NCBI RefSeq assembly: GCF_012927745.1
Contig: NZ_JABBKX010000008.1
Coordinates: 1 to 64,000, forward strand
Direction of reading: 5' to 3'
From: Neoroseomonas marina
Lineage (GTDB): Bacteria; Pseudomonadota; Alphaproteobacteria; Acetobacterales; Acetobacteraceae
Length of the DNA stretch: 64,000 bases
Shown: piece by piece, positions 24,907 through 31,989 of the stretch
Layout: each line of letters opens with the position of its first letter
How positions within the stretch are numbered: position 1 is the first letter of the stretch
The notes under the pieces: model-generated
The model's database searches: none
What the model was told of the DNA's origin: nothing
What the model saw: the letters and a program-made list of their open reading frames with translations, nothing else
Made by a program: the position numbers and the translations under genes

Positions 24907-26342
24907 CCCGTCGCCGCGCCCTGCTGCTCGCGACCCCGGCGCTGCTTGCCGCGCCGGGCGTGCTTCGCGCGCAGTCCCTGACGATCCGCCAGGACGACTT
25001 CGTCGCGCCGGGCTGGACGCGCGGCGTGCTGATCCGTTGGGGCGACCGCGTCACCTTCGACGCGCCGCCCTGGACCCCGCAGCAGCCGACCGCCGAGGCC
25101 GCCGGCGCCCAGTTCGGCTGGGATGCGCGGATGGTCGCCGTCGTGACGCCGGGCCCGCAATCGGATGGTGTGCCACGTGCGCTGCTCGTCGTCGCGCATC
25201 CGACCGTGAACGCCGCCATGGCTTTCCCGGGCGGGCGCGACGTGCCGGCGATCGCGGGGGCGATGCAGGGTGTTTCCATCGTCAACCTCGAGCGGCGCGG
25301 CCGGAACTGGGAGGTCGTGGATGGCGGCTTCCAGAACCGGCGCCTGACCGCGACGACGCTGTGCCGGATGGGCGCCGATGGTGGCCCGGTGGCGGGCATC
25401 GCGGGCGTGACCGGCGGCTGCGCGACGCCTTGGGGCACGCTGCTGCTCGCCGAGGGCGGAGCTGCCGAGTGGCGGCAGCGCCTGCCGGGCCTCGACGCCA
25501 ATGCGGTCGGGATGCTGGTGGAGGTCGATCCCTCCGACCCGTCCTTCGTGCCGGTGAAGCATGCCGCGACGGGCCGCTTCGGGCCGGTGGACGCTGCCGC
25601 CGCGCTGTCCGAGGACGGGCGCGCGGTGGTCTGGATGACCGACGGGCGGCCGGGTGGTTACCTCTATCGCTTCGTCTCGGATGGGACGGCGGGGATCGGG
25701 GCGCTCGACGCCGGACGCATGGCCGCGGCGTGGATCGAGGGCGGCAACCTCCGCTGGGTGACGCTGCCGCAGGGCAATCCCATGGCCGCGGCGCGCGACG
25801 CCGGGGCCACTGCCTTCGACGGGGCGGCGGGCCTTGCCTATGAGGCGCGGCGCAAGCGCTTGTGTGTTGCGATCCGGGGCGGGGCTGGCCGCGTGCTCGA
25901 CATCCGCATGGCCGCGGGCAATGCGGCGGCCGATACCGCCATCGCGGAGGTCCTGGTCGAGGGCCGCGAGGCGCCGGTCCAGCCGACCCGCCGCAACGAG
26001 GCGCCGGCGGCGGTGCCGGCCTGGCCCTGGGCTCCCGCGACGCTCGGCTTCGATGGCGATGGCGCGCTGCTGATCGGCACCGATCGCGGCGCCCGTCCCG
26101 GCGCGCTGCCTGAGGCCTTCTACCGCGTGCCGGCCGAAGGCGGCGCCCCGGCGCTGATGGTCGCGACACCGGTCGGCGCGGCGGCGGGCGGGGCGGCGGT
26201 CGCGCCCGACGGCACCGTGCTCGCCGCCATCGCGCATCCCGGCGCGACGCCCGGTGCCAGCTGGGCGCAGCCCGCCACGCGCTGGCCGAACATGCAGCCC
26301 GACGAACCGCCGCGCAGCACCATCGTCACCCTGGCGCGCTGA
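24903..26342 (+). CDS. Divergent PhoX-like protein
   Basis: A 479-residue exported protein with an N-terminal signal MTRRRALLLATPALLAAPGV of Tat-like appearance. The beta-propeller layout follows PhoX (DUF839): WGDRVTFDAPPWTPQQ, then TPWGTLLLAEGG, DPSDPSFVPVKHAATGRFG, and WAQPATRWPNMQPDEPP at the end. In canonical PhoX (for example the next gene) the metal-cluster Cys sits five residues before the Thr of TPWGT (NCAGGNTPWGT); here that position is Val and a Cys occurs closer (GGCATPWGT), while the following Glu-Glu pair is reduced to AEGG. It may bind different metals or lack phosphatase activity. Start overlaps bisC stop (ATGA), so expression is coupled to the molybdoenzyme. Confidence 0.8.
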   Translation: MTRRRALLLATPALLAAPGVLRAQSLTIRQDDFVAPGWTRGVLIRWGDRVTFDAPPWTPQQPTAEAAGAQFGWDARMVAVVTPGPQSDGVPRALLVVAHPTVNAAMAFPGGRDVPAIAGAMQGVSIVNLERRGRNWEVVDGGFQNRRLTATTLCRMGADGGPVAGIAGVTGGCATPWGTLLLAEGGAAEWRQRLPGLDANAVGMLVEVDPSDPSFVPVKHAATGRFGPVDAAAALSEDGRAVVWMTDGRPGGYLYRFVSDGTAGIGALDAGRMAAAWIEGGNLRWVTLPQGNPMAAARDAGATAFDGAAGLAYEARRKRLCVAIRGGAGRVLDIRMAAGNAAADTAIAEVLVEGREAPVQPTRRNEAPAAVPAWPWAPATLGFDGDGALLIGTDRGARPGALPEAFYRVPAEGGAPALMVATPVGAAAGGAAVAPDGTVLAAIAHPGATPGASWAQPATRWPNMQPDEPPRSTIVTLAR

Positions 26343-26431
26343 CCGGCGACCGTCGCCAAGGCTTCACCGATTTCCCCGTTTCCCTGCGCGCGGGGCATGG
26401 CCACACTTGCCGCACAGGCGGGGAGCGATGC

Positions 26432-28393
26432 ATGCCGGACGCGCAGCGGACTGAGGAGATCGACATCGAGGCGCTGGAGGATATCGGGGCCAACCCCGAT
26501 CCCCGGCGCCCGATCGGCGAGGTGATCGCCGCGCGCTACGGCCGCCGCAGCCTGCTGGCCGCGGGTGCCGCCGCAGCGGCGATCGCCGCCCTGCCGGGGG
26601 ACGTGTCGGCGCAGACCGTGGTGCCGCGCGAGGGCGGGCCCTCGACCCTGACCTTCCCGGAACTCCGCCATCGCCTGGCGCAGACCGACGCGGTGGCCGA
26701 GGGCTATGAGCGCCAGATCGTCATCCGCTGGGGCGATCCCGTGCTGCCCGGCGCCGCGCCCTTCGATCCGCGCGCCGTGACCGAGGCCAGCCAGGCGAAG
26801 CAGTTCGGCTACAATTGCGACTACCTCGACTACTTCCCGCTGCCGTTGGGCAGCCGGACGGCGGATCACGGGCTGCTCGTGGTCAACCACGAATACACCA
26901 ACACCAACCTGATCTTCCCCGGCATGGGATCGGGCCGGGAGGCGCGCACGCGATCGAGCGGCCCGCAGACGCGCGCCGAGCTCATGGCCCATGGCCTGTC
27001 GGTGGTGGAGGTGAAGCGCGAGGGCAATGCCTGGTCCTATGTGAAGGATAGTCCGCGCAACCGCCGCATCACCGGCGAGACGCCGATGCGCGTCGCCGGC
27101 CCCGCCGCGGGTGCGGAGCGCATGAAGACCAAGGACGATCCGACGGGGATGCGCGTGCTCGGCACGCTGAACAACTGCGCGGGCGGCAACACCCCCTGGG
27201 GCACCGTCCTGACCGGAGAGGAGAACACCAACTACTATTTCGGCGGTGACCCTGCGAAGACGCCGCACCAGGCGATCATGCGCCGCTACGGCATCGTCAA
27301 CGCCAGCCTGTACAATTGGTGGCGCCACCAGGACCGCTTCGACGTCGAGAAGGAGCCGAACGAATCCTTCCGCTTCGGCTGGGTGGTGGAATTCGATCCC
27401 TACGACCCCGAGAGCGTGCCGGTGAAGCGCACCGCGCTCGGCCGCTTCAAGCATGAGGGCGCCACCCATGCGGTCAGCGCCGATGGCCGCGTGGTGATCT
27501 ATTCGGGCGACGATGAGCGCTTCGAATACGTCTACAAATTCGTCACCGCGCGCCCCTGGAACCCCAACGACCGCGCGGCGAACCGCGACCTGCTGGACGA
27601 GGGCACGCTCTTCGTCGGCAAGTTCCTCGAGGACGGGAAGGTGGAGTGGCTGCCGCTGGTCTTCGGCCAGGGCCCGCTCACCGCCGCGAACGGCTTCGCC
27701 AGCCAGGCCGACGTGCTGATCGAGACGCGGCGTGCGGCCGATCTGCTGGGTGCGACGCCAATGGACCGGCCCGAGGATGTCGAGACCAACCCGGTCAATG
27801 GCCGCGTCTACGTCATGCTGACCAACAACAGCCGCCGCACGGCGCAGCAGGCCGGCGGCGCCAATCCGCGGCCGCGCAACATCCACGGCCATGTCCTCGA
27901 GATCATCCCGCCCGGCGCCGGCACCGACCGCGTCGACCACGCGGCGACCGAGGCGCGCTGGGCGCTGTTCATCGCCGCCGGCAAGCCGGGCATCGATGCG
28001 GGCGCGCAGTACCATCGCGCGACCTCGGACGATGGTTGGTTATCCTGTCCGGATAATTGCGCCTTCGACAGCAAGGGCCGGATCTGGATCGCCACGGATG
28101 GCGCGCCGGCGAATGCGGGCGTGGCGGACGGGCTCTACGCGGCCGATACGGCGGGGTTCGGGCGGGCGCTGACGCGGCTGTTCTACCAGGCGCCGACGGG
28201 GGCGGAGGTCTGCGGCCCGCGCTTCACGCCGGACGACCGCACGATCTTCCTCGCGATCCAGCACCCCGGCGAGGATGCAGGGTCGACCTTCGAACGCCCG
28301 TCCACGCGCTGGCCAGACTTCGCCGAGGGCATGCCGCCCCGGCCGTCGGTGATCGCGATCGTCAGGAAGGATGGCGGCCCCATCGGGGACTGA
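26432..28393 (+). CDS. phoX: PhoX-family alkaline phosphatase
   Basis: The 653-residue product matches full-length PhoX, a periplasmic Ca/Fe-dependent phosphatase that releases phosphate from organic esters. A ~37-residue N-terminus leads to a Tat signal (RYGRRSLLAAGAAAAAIAAL). Conserved elements include GYNCDYLDYFPL, VVNHEYTNTNLIFPG, LNNCAGGNTPWGTVLTGEEN with the cluster Cys and Glu residues, FGWVVEFDPYDPESVP, KHEGATHAVSADGRVVIYSGDD, and QHPGEDAGSTFERPSTRWPD near the C-terminus. ATG 26432 has a GGGGAG site. No phosphate-starvation operator was recognised in the 89-base gap before it. A hairpin follows the stop. Confidence 0.92.
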   Translation: MPDAQRTEEIDIEALEDIGANPDPRRPIGEVIAARYGRRSLLAAGAAAAAIAALPGDVSAQTVVPREGGPSTLTFPELRHRLAQTDAVAEGYERQIVIRWGDPVLPGAAPFDPRAVTEASQAKQFGYNCDYLDYFPLPLGSRTADHGLLVVNHEYTNTNLIFPGMGSGREARTRSSGPQTRAELMAHGLSVVEVKREGNAWSYVKDSPRNRRITGETPMRVAGPAAGAERMKTKDDPTGMRVLGTLNNCAGGNTPWGTVLTGEENTNYYFGGDPAKTPHQAIMRRYGIVNASLYNWWRHQDRFDVEKEPNESFRFGWVVEFDPYDPESVPVKRTALGRFKHEGATHAVSADGRVVIYSGDDERFEYVYKFVTARPWNPNDRAANRDLLDEGTLFVGKFLEDGKVEWLPLVFGQGPLTAANGFASQADVLIETRRAADLLGATPMDRPEDVETNPVNGRVYVMLTNNSRRTAQQAGGANPRPRNIHGHVLEIIPPGAGTDRVDHAATEARWALFIAAGKPGIDAGAQYHRATSDDGWLSCPDNCAFDSKGRIWIATDGAPANAGVADGLYAADTAGFGRALTRLFYQAPTGAEVCGPRFTPDDRTIFLAIQHPGEDAGSTFERPSTRWPDFAEGMPPRPSVIAIVRKDGGPIGD

Positions 28394-28416
28394 CCCCGGC
28401 CCGCCGCGGAAAAGGG

Positions 28417-28438
28417 AAGGGGGCCTTTCGGCCCCCTT
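28417..28438 (+). terminator. Hairpin terminator after phoX
   Basis: A 9-base-pair stem (arm AAGGGGGCC, loop TTTC) lies 24 bases after the phoX stop and 14 bases beyond the stop of the convergent gene, so it may serve both. No long T-run follows. Confidence 0.6.
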
Positions 28439-28451
28439 GTGTCGTCGTCGC

Positions 28452-28748
28452 TTACTGCGTCTCGGTCGTGCGCGGCGTGCTGCGGCGCGCCGAGGCCTGC
28501 TGCGACCCGCGGCGGCGGGAGGACGCCTCGCCGCGGCTGCGGCGGGAGGTCGTCGCCTCGTTGCGGTGGCGGCGCTGCTGGGACGCCGAGGAGCGGTGGC
28601 GGCGCGAACTGGTGGCGCGGGGCGCCTCGCCGGAGGCGGAGGTCGCCTCGGTGGTGCTGGCGCGGGTGCGGCTGCGGGCGGCGTCGGCGGGGCTGAGCGT
28701 GCCGATGGCCAGCAGCAGGCCGGCGGCGATCAGGATGGCGCGGAACAT
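28452..28748 (-). CDS. Secreted Arg/Ser-rich low-complexity protein
   Basis: The 98-residue product has a clear Sec signal peptide (MFRAILIAAGLLLAIGTLSPADA, cleavage after about residue 23). The mature ~75 residues are nearly all Arg, Ser, Thr, Ala, Glu, Gln and His, with runs such as SSRRHRSSASQQRRHRNEA and TTSRRSRGEASSRRRGSQQ, strongly basic and without hydrophobic core, so disordered. ATG 28748 follows AAAGGA. Such exported basic peptides could bind envelope polyanions or DNA, but there is no direct indication. The gene is alone, converging on phoX. Confidence 0.7.
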   Translation of the reverse strand: MFRAILIAAGLLLAIGTLSPADAARSRTRASTTEATSASGEAPRATSSRRHRSSASQQRRHRNEATTSRRSRGEASSRRRGSQQASARRSTPRTTETQ

Positions 28749-28847
28749 GGACGAAGGATCCTTTCGACCTGGTAGACCGAATCACGAATCGGCACGGTCG
28801 GGGGGCCGCTGCCTCCGGCCCTCCTACACCTCTCGTCCTATCCGAAG

Positions 28848-28865
28848 AGTCACCGCAAAGTGACT
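28848..28865. promoter_or_regulatory. Short hairpin between minus-strand genes
   Basis: A 6-base-pair inverted repeat (AGTCAC / GTGACT, loop CGCAAA) lies between the stop of the gene at 28894 and the start of the Arg/Ser-rich gene. Next to a comparatively A/T-rich stretch, it could be a weak terminator or an operator; nothing decides between them. Confidence 0.3.
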
Positions 28866-28893
28866 GATTCGTAAGATTCCTTACCGACAGATG

Positions 28894-29283
28894 TCAGGGG
28901 CGCAATGCGAGGCGCGCGCGGCGGACCGACTGCAGCGCCTTGCCGGGCACGCCATCCGTCAGCGCCTGGTGGGCGTTGCGCAGATGCGCCGCGAGCCATT
29001 CGACATGCTTGGGCGGGGTCGTGCCGCGCGCCGCGTCCAGGCTGATGCGCGTCGCGGCGAGGCCGAGCGCGGTCGCGGCGGCTTCCTTGCGGCCAACGCG
29101 CAGGTCTTCCTCGACCTCGGCGAGCAGGTGGTCGACGACCGCGTGCGGGCCGGTCAGCGTCTCGGCCAGCGGGGTCATCGGGTCGGTCAGGCCGGGGTCC
29201 TTCTCCGACGGGGCGTCGGCGGCCGGCAGGCTGATGTGGGAGAGCAGGTCCATCATGGACTTCGTAAGCGGCGTGTTCGGCAT
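28894..29283 (-). CDS. Conserved-looking protein of unknown function
   Basis: I do not recognise this 129-residue soluble protein. It has a flexible N-terminus (about 1-40, with PLTKSMMDLLSHISLPAAD), then two or three amphipathic helices: GPHAVVDHLLAEVEEDLRVGRKE, AATALGLAATRISLDAARG, and HVEWLAAHLRNAHQALTDG. The Leu/Ala/Glu pattern suggests a small helical bundle. Codon use matches the neighbours. It lies downstream of the permease genes with a 127-base gap and may be a separate unit; no strong ribosome site is seen at ATG 29283. Confidence 0.6.
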   Translation of the reverse strand: MPNTPLTKSMMDLLSHISLPAADAPSEKDPGLTDPMTPLAETLTGPHAVVDHLLAEVEEDLRVGRKEAAATALGLAATRISLDAARGTTPPKHVEWLAAHLRNAHQALTDGVPGKALQSVRRARLALRP

Positions 29284-29410
29284 GGTCTGACCGGCGTCCC
29301 TCTCGATAGGTCCCCGCCCCCCCGCCGGGGGTCGGGCTGGATGGCAAAGTCACGGCACTGGCTAGGCCCTGCCTTGATCCGGGGCAAGTCTCGATGATGC
29401 GGCGCGAAAT

Positions 29411-30247
29411 CTATCGCGTGCCGGGGCGCCGCCGGACCCCGTCGGCCACGAGGGTGCAGCCCGCGACGGTCAGCATGATGGCGAGGCCGGGCCACACCGC
29501 TGCCCAGGGCGCGCTGAACACCAGTTCCTGGGCGTTGGCCAGCATGTTCCCCCAGGACGGTGCCGGCGGGCTGATGCCGAGGCCGAGGAAGGACAGCGTC
29601 GATTCGGCCAGGATCGCGCCGGCCACGGCCAGCGCCGTCGCCACCGCCACCGGCGCGGCGAGGGCGGGCAGGACGTGCCGCAGCAGGATCCGCGCCTCGC
29701 TGGCGCCGAGCGCCCGCGCCGCCCGCACATGGTCGCGCGCGAAGGTCGCGAGGGCTGCCGCGCGCGCCAGCCGCGCCACCCCGATCCAGCCGAACAGCGC
29801 GAGGATGACGACGATGCGCAGCACGTCGCCTGCCGCTTCGCCGCGCGCCGGCAGGCCGATGCGCGACGGATCGGCGGCGGCCAGCAGCACCAGCAGCGGC
29901 AGCGCGGGCAGCGCGAGCATGAAATCCGCGAGGCGCATCACCAGCGCATCCGCCACCCCGCCGCGCCAGGCCGCGAACAGCCCCGCCGCCGTGCCGATCA
30001 CCGTCGCCGCCAGCGCCGCCGCGAGCCCCACCGCGAGCGACACCCGCGCGCCATGCAGCAGCCGCAGAAGGATGTCGCGACCGAGATCGTCCGTGCCGAG
30101 CGGATGCGTGGCCGAAGGCGGCTCGAACCGCGCGAGCAGGTCCGGCGCGAAGGGATCGTGCCCGAGCATCGCAGCGACGAGTGGCGCGGCGGCCGCCGCC
30201 AGCGCCAGCGCGCCCAGGATCGCGAGCCCCGCGGCGAGCCGCGTCAT
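29411..30247 (-). CDS. Peptide/nickel-type ABC transporter permease (DppC/OppC family)
   Basis: The 278-residue inner-membrane protein has about five or six helices and the family start HDPFAPDLLARFEPPSATHPLGTDDLGRD-like region (GTDDLGRDILLRLLHGARVS is the OppC hallmark), followed by the coupling-helix motif RAARALGASEARILLRHVLP (EAA loop) that contacts the ATPase, and FLGLGISPPAPSWGNML. It pairs with the permease encoded upstream (overlap ATGA) and the binding protein at 31989-33695. No ATPase gene is found in this cluster, so the ATP-hydrolysing subunits must come from elsewhere in the genome. Substrate is probably a peptide or similar solute. Confidence 0.9.
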   Translation of the reverse strand: MTRLAAGLAILGALALAAAAAPLVAAMLGHDPFAPDLLARFEPPSATHPLGTDDLGRDILLRLLHGARVSLAVGLAAALAATVIGTAAGLFAAWRGGVADALVMRLADFMLALPALPLLVLLAAADPSRIGLPARGEAAGDVLRIVVILALFGWIGVARLARAAALATFARDHVRAARALGASEARILLRHVLPALAAPVAVATALAVAGAILAESTLSFLGLGISPPAPSWGNMLANAQELVFSAPWAAVWPGLAIMLTVAGCTLVADGVRRRPGTR

Positions 30248-31167
30248 CGCTGCGCGAGCCTCGGGTCGAGCAGCCGCTGCGCGACATCGGCCGCGAGCGT
30301 CGCGAGCATCGTCACCAGCGCGACCAGTAGCAGCGCGACCAGCGCGAGGTTGGTGTCGTTGCCCATCACCGCGTCGTAGAGCAGCTTGCCCATGCCGGGC
30401 CGCGCGAAGACCGTCTCGGTCACCAGCGCGCCGCCCGCCAGCGCCCCGGCATCGAGCGCCGCGATCTGCAGCACCGGCAGCGCCGCATTCGGGAAGGCGT
30501 GCCGCCACAGCACCACGCGTTCCGGCGCGCCGCGCGCCCGCGCCGTGCGGATCCAGGGTTCGGTCAGCGTCGCCTCGAGGCTCGCCGCGGAATGCCGCGC
30601 ATAGGCGGCGAGATGCGCGACCGCGAGCGTCGCCACCGGCAGCACGAGGTAGGCGAGGCCAAGGCCCTGTTCCGCGCTGCCCCCCGCCGGCAGCCAGCCC
30701 AGCGTCACGGCGAAGGCGATGATCAGCAGGATGCCGAGCCAGAAGGTCGGCATTGCCTGGCCCATCACCGCCACCGCGTCGACGGCCGGCGCTGTCCGCG
30801 GCCGCGACGCCGCCAGCGCCCCGAGCGCGACGCCCAAGACCAGCGCGATCAGCAGCGCCGTCCCCGCTAGCACCAGCGTCGAACGCAGCGCCGGCAGCAG
30901 CAGCGATGCCACCGGCTGGGCAAAGAGGCGCGAATAGCCGAACTCCCCGCGCACCAGCCCCGACGCCCAGGCGAGGTAGCGCTCGAGGAAGGGACGGTCG
31001 AGGCCATGCAGAGTGCGCAGCCGCGCGGCGTCCTCTGCCGTCAGCCGCGGGTCGCCGGCGATCGCGACCTCGATCGGATCGCCGGGCATGAGCGCGATCA
31101 GGGCGAAGGCGCAGAAGGAGAGGACCGCGAGCGTAAGCGCGATCTGGAGGAGACGCCGGGCGATCAT
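30244..31167 (-). CDS. Peptide/nickel-type ABC transporter permease (DppB/OppB family)
   Basis: A 307-residue permease: N-terminal helix RRLLQIALTLAVLSFCAFAL, then the periplasmic MPGDPIEVA and LHGLDRPFLERYLAW elements of the OppB family, core helices from ALRSTLVLAGTALLIALVLG on, the EAA loop TARARGAPERVVLWRHAFPN, and FARPGMGKLLYDAVMGND near the end. ATG 31167 is chosen over the open frame upstream (to 31206) because it starts at the first helix. It is separated from the preceding membrane-protein gene by 97 bases that hold a hairpin, which may lower permease expression relative to the binding protein. Confidence 0.9.
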   Translation of the reverse strand: MIARRLLQIALTLAVLSFCAFALIALMPGDPIEVAIAGDPRLTAEDAARLRTLHGLDRPFLERYLAWASGLVRGEFGYSRLFAQPVASLLLPALRSTLVLAGTALLIALVLGVALGALAASRPRTAPAVDAVAVMGQAMPTFWLGILLIIAFAVTLGWLPAGGSAEQGLGLAYLVLPVATLAVAHLAAYARHSAASLEATLTEPWIRTARARGAPERVVLWRHAFPNAALPVLQIAALDAGALAGGALVTETVFARPGMGKLLYDAVMGNDTNLALVALLLVALVTMLATLAADVAQRLLDPRLAQR

Positions 31168-31210
31168 GCACGACGACGGGAGGGGCGCCGCCCCTCCCGC
31201 ACCCACCCCG

Positions 31211-31232
31211 CCAAAGGCCGAAAGGCCTTTGG
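31211..31232 (-). promoter_or_regulatory. Intercistronic hairpin, GGCC-TTTC-GGCC type
   Basis: A 9-base-pair perfect stem (arm CCAAAGGCC; loop TTTC on the minus strand) lies 33 bases after the two-helix protein gene. It shares its core with hairpins at 28417 and 37759. With no T-run it may attenuate transcription into the permease genes or protect upstream mRNA. Confidence 0.5.
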
Positions 31233-31264
31233 AAGCCGATACATGGTGCTCAGCGGCGGATGCA

Positions 31265-31588
31265 TCATGCCGTCGCGCGATTGAAATGCGGGAGAACGAA
31301 ATTCGCGATCAGGGCAGCGATGCAGACCTGCAGGGCAAGTCCAAGGAACACGACCTGCCAAGCCCGGAATGCGCGCTCGCGCCAGTAGCGCACGACCTCG
31401 GGATCATAGGTGCCCGGCCACTGGTAGGCGCCGCCCCAATTCCGCGAAAAGGGCGTCGTCGCGACAGCGCAGAACTCGACGAAGGGCACGCTGCGATCCG
31501 TGCGGGACCAGATTCGAAAGACAACGATCGTGCTCCACACCAGGCCGAAGAGCATGTTCGCGATCACGAACCACATGGGCACGATCAT
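31265..31588 (-). CDS. Two-helix membrane protein of unknown function
   Basis: The 107-residue product begins MIVPMWFVIANMLFGLVWSTIVVF (helix 1), has a central Arg/Trp-rich soluble part (SRTDRSVPFVEF...RNWGGAYQWPGTYDPEVVRYWRER), and a second helix AWQVVFLGLALQVCIAALIANF. Both ends probably face the same side. I do not recognise a family. The start ATG 31588 overlaps the VOC gene stop by four bases, which argues that it is expressed from the transporter array rather than alone. Confidence 0.65.
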   Translation of the reverse strand: MIVPMWFVIANMLFGLVWSTIVVFRIWSRTDRSVPFVEFCAVATTPFSRNWGGAYQWPGTYDPEVVRYWRERAFRAWQVVFLGLALQVCIAALIANFVLPHFNRATA

Positions 31589-31989
31589 GGGTCCGCAAAC
31601 TTCACCGCGCGGTGGCACACCGCCTCGACGCGGTTGCCATCCGGGTCCAGCAGGAAGGCGGCGTAGTAGTGCGCGTGGTAGTGCGGGCGCAGGCCGGGCG
31701 GGCCATCATCTGCGCCGCCCTGCGCGAGGCCCGCCACATGGAAGGCGTCGACGGCGGCACGGTCGGGCGCGCAGAAGCACCAGTGGCGGCGGTCAGGCCG
31801 GATCGGCGTGCCGGTCGCGCGGATCGTCAGGTAGGTGTGGTTGTCGTCGTCGGCCCTGTTGCGAAGGCCGTAGCCGATCGCGTCGGGCTCGCGCCACACG
31901 CAGGGCACGCGCAGCGCCGCCATCACCGCATCATAGAACCGCGCCGCGCGCGGCAGGTCGCCGACGGTGATGGAGACGTGATCCAGCAT
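31585..31989 (-). CDS. VOC-family (glyoxalase-like) protein
   Basis: This 134-residue protein has the paired beta-alpha-beta-beta-beta units of the vicinal-oxygen-chelate superfamily: MLDHVSITVGDLPRAARFYDAVM at the N-terminus with the metal-ligand His in DHVSI, and HYHAHYYAAFLLDPDGNRVEAV near the C-terminus, where DPDGNRVE provides the second acidic ligand. Members include glyoxalases, ring-cleaving dioxygenases and fosfomycin-resistance enzymes; the substrate is not inferable. Start and binding-protein stop share one base (TGATG) and its stop overlaps the next gene, so it is embedded in the transporter operon, which suggests action on the imported compound. Confidence 0.85.
   Translation of the reverse strand: MLDHVSITVGDLPRAARFYDAVMAALRVPCVWREPDAIGYGLRNRADDDNHTYLTIRATGTPIRPDRRHWCFCAPDRAAVDAFHVAGLAQGGADDGPPGLRPHYHAHYYAAFLLDPDGNRVEAVCHRAVKFADP

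Noticed and set aside
29300-29340. C- and G-run stretch that could fold between the 28894 and 29411 genes
   Set aside because: The pairing comes only from homopolymer-like C and G runs with no defined stem or T-run.
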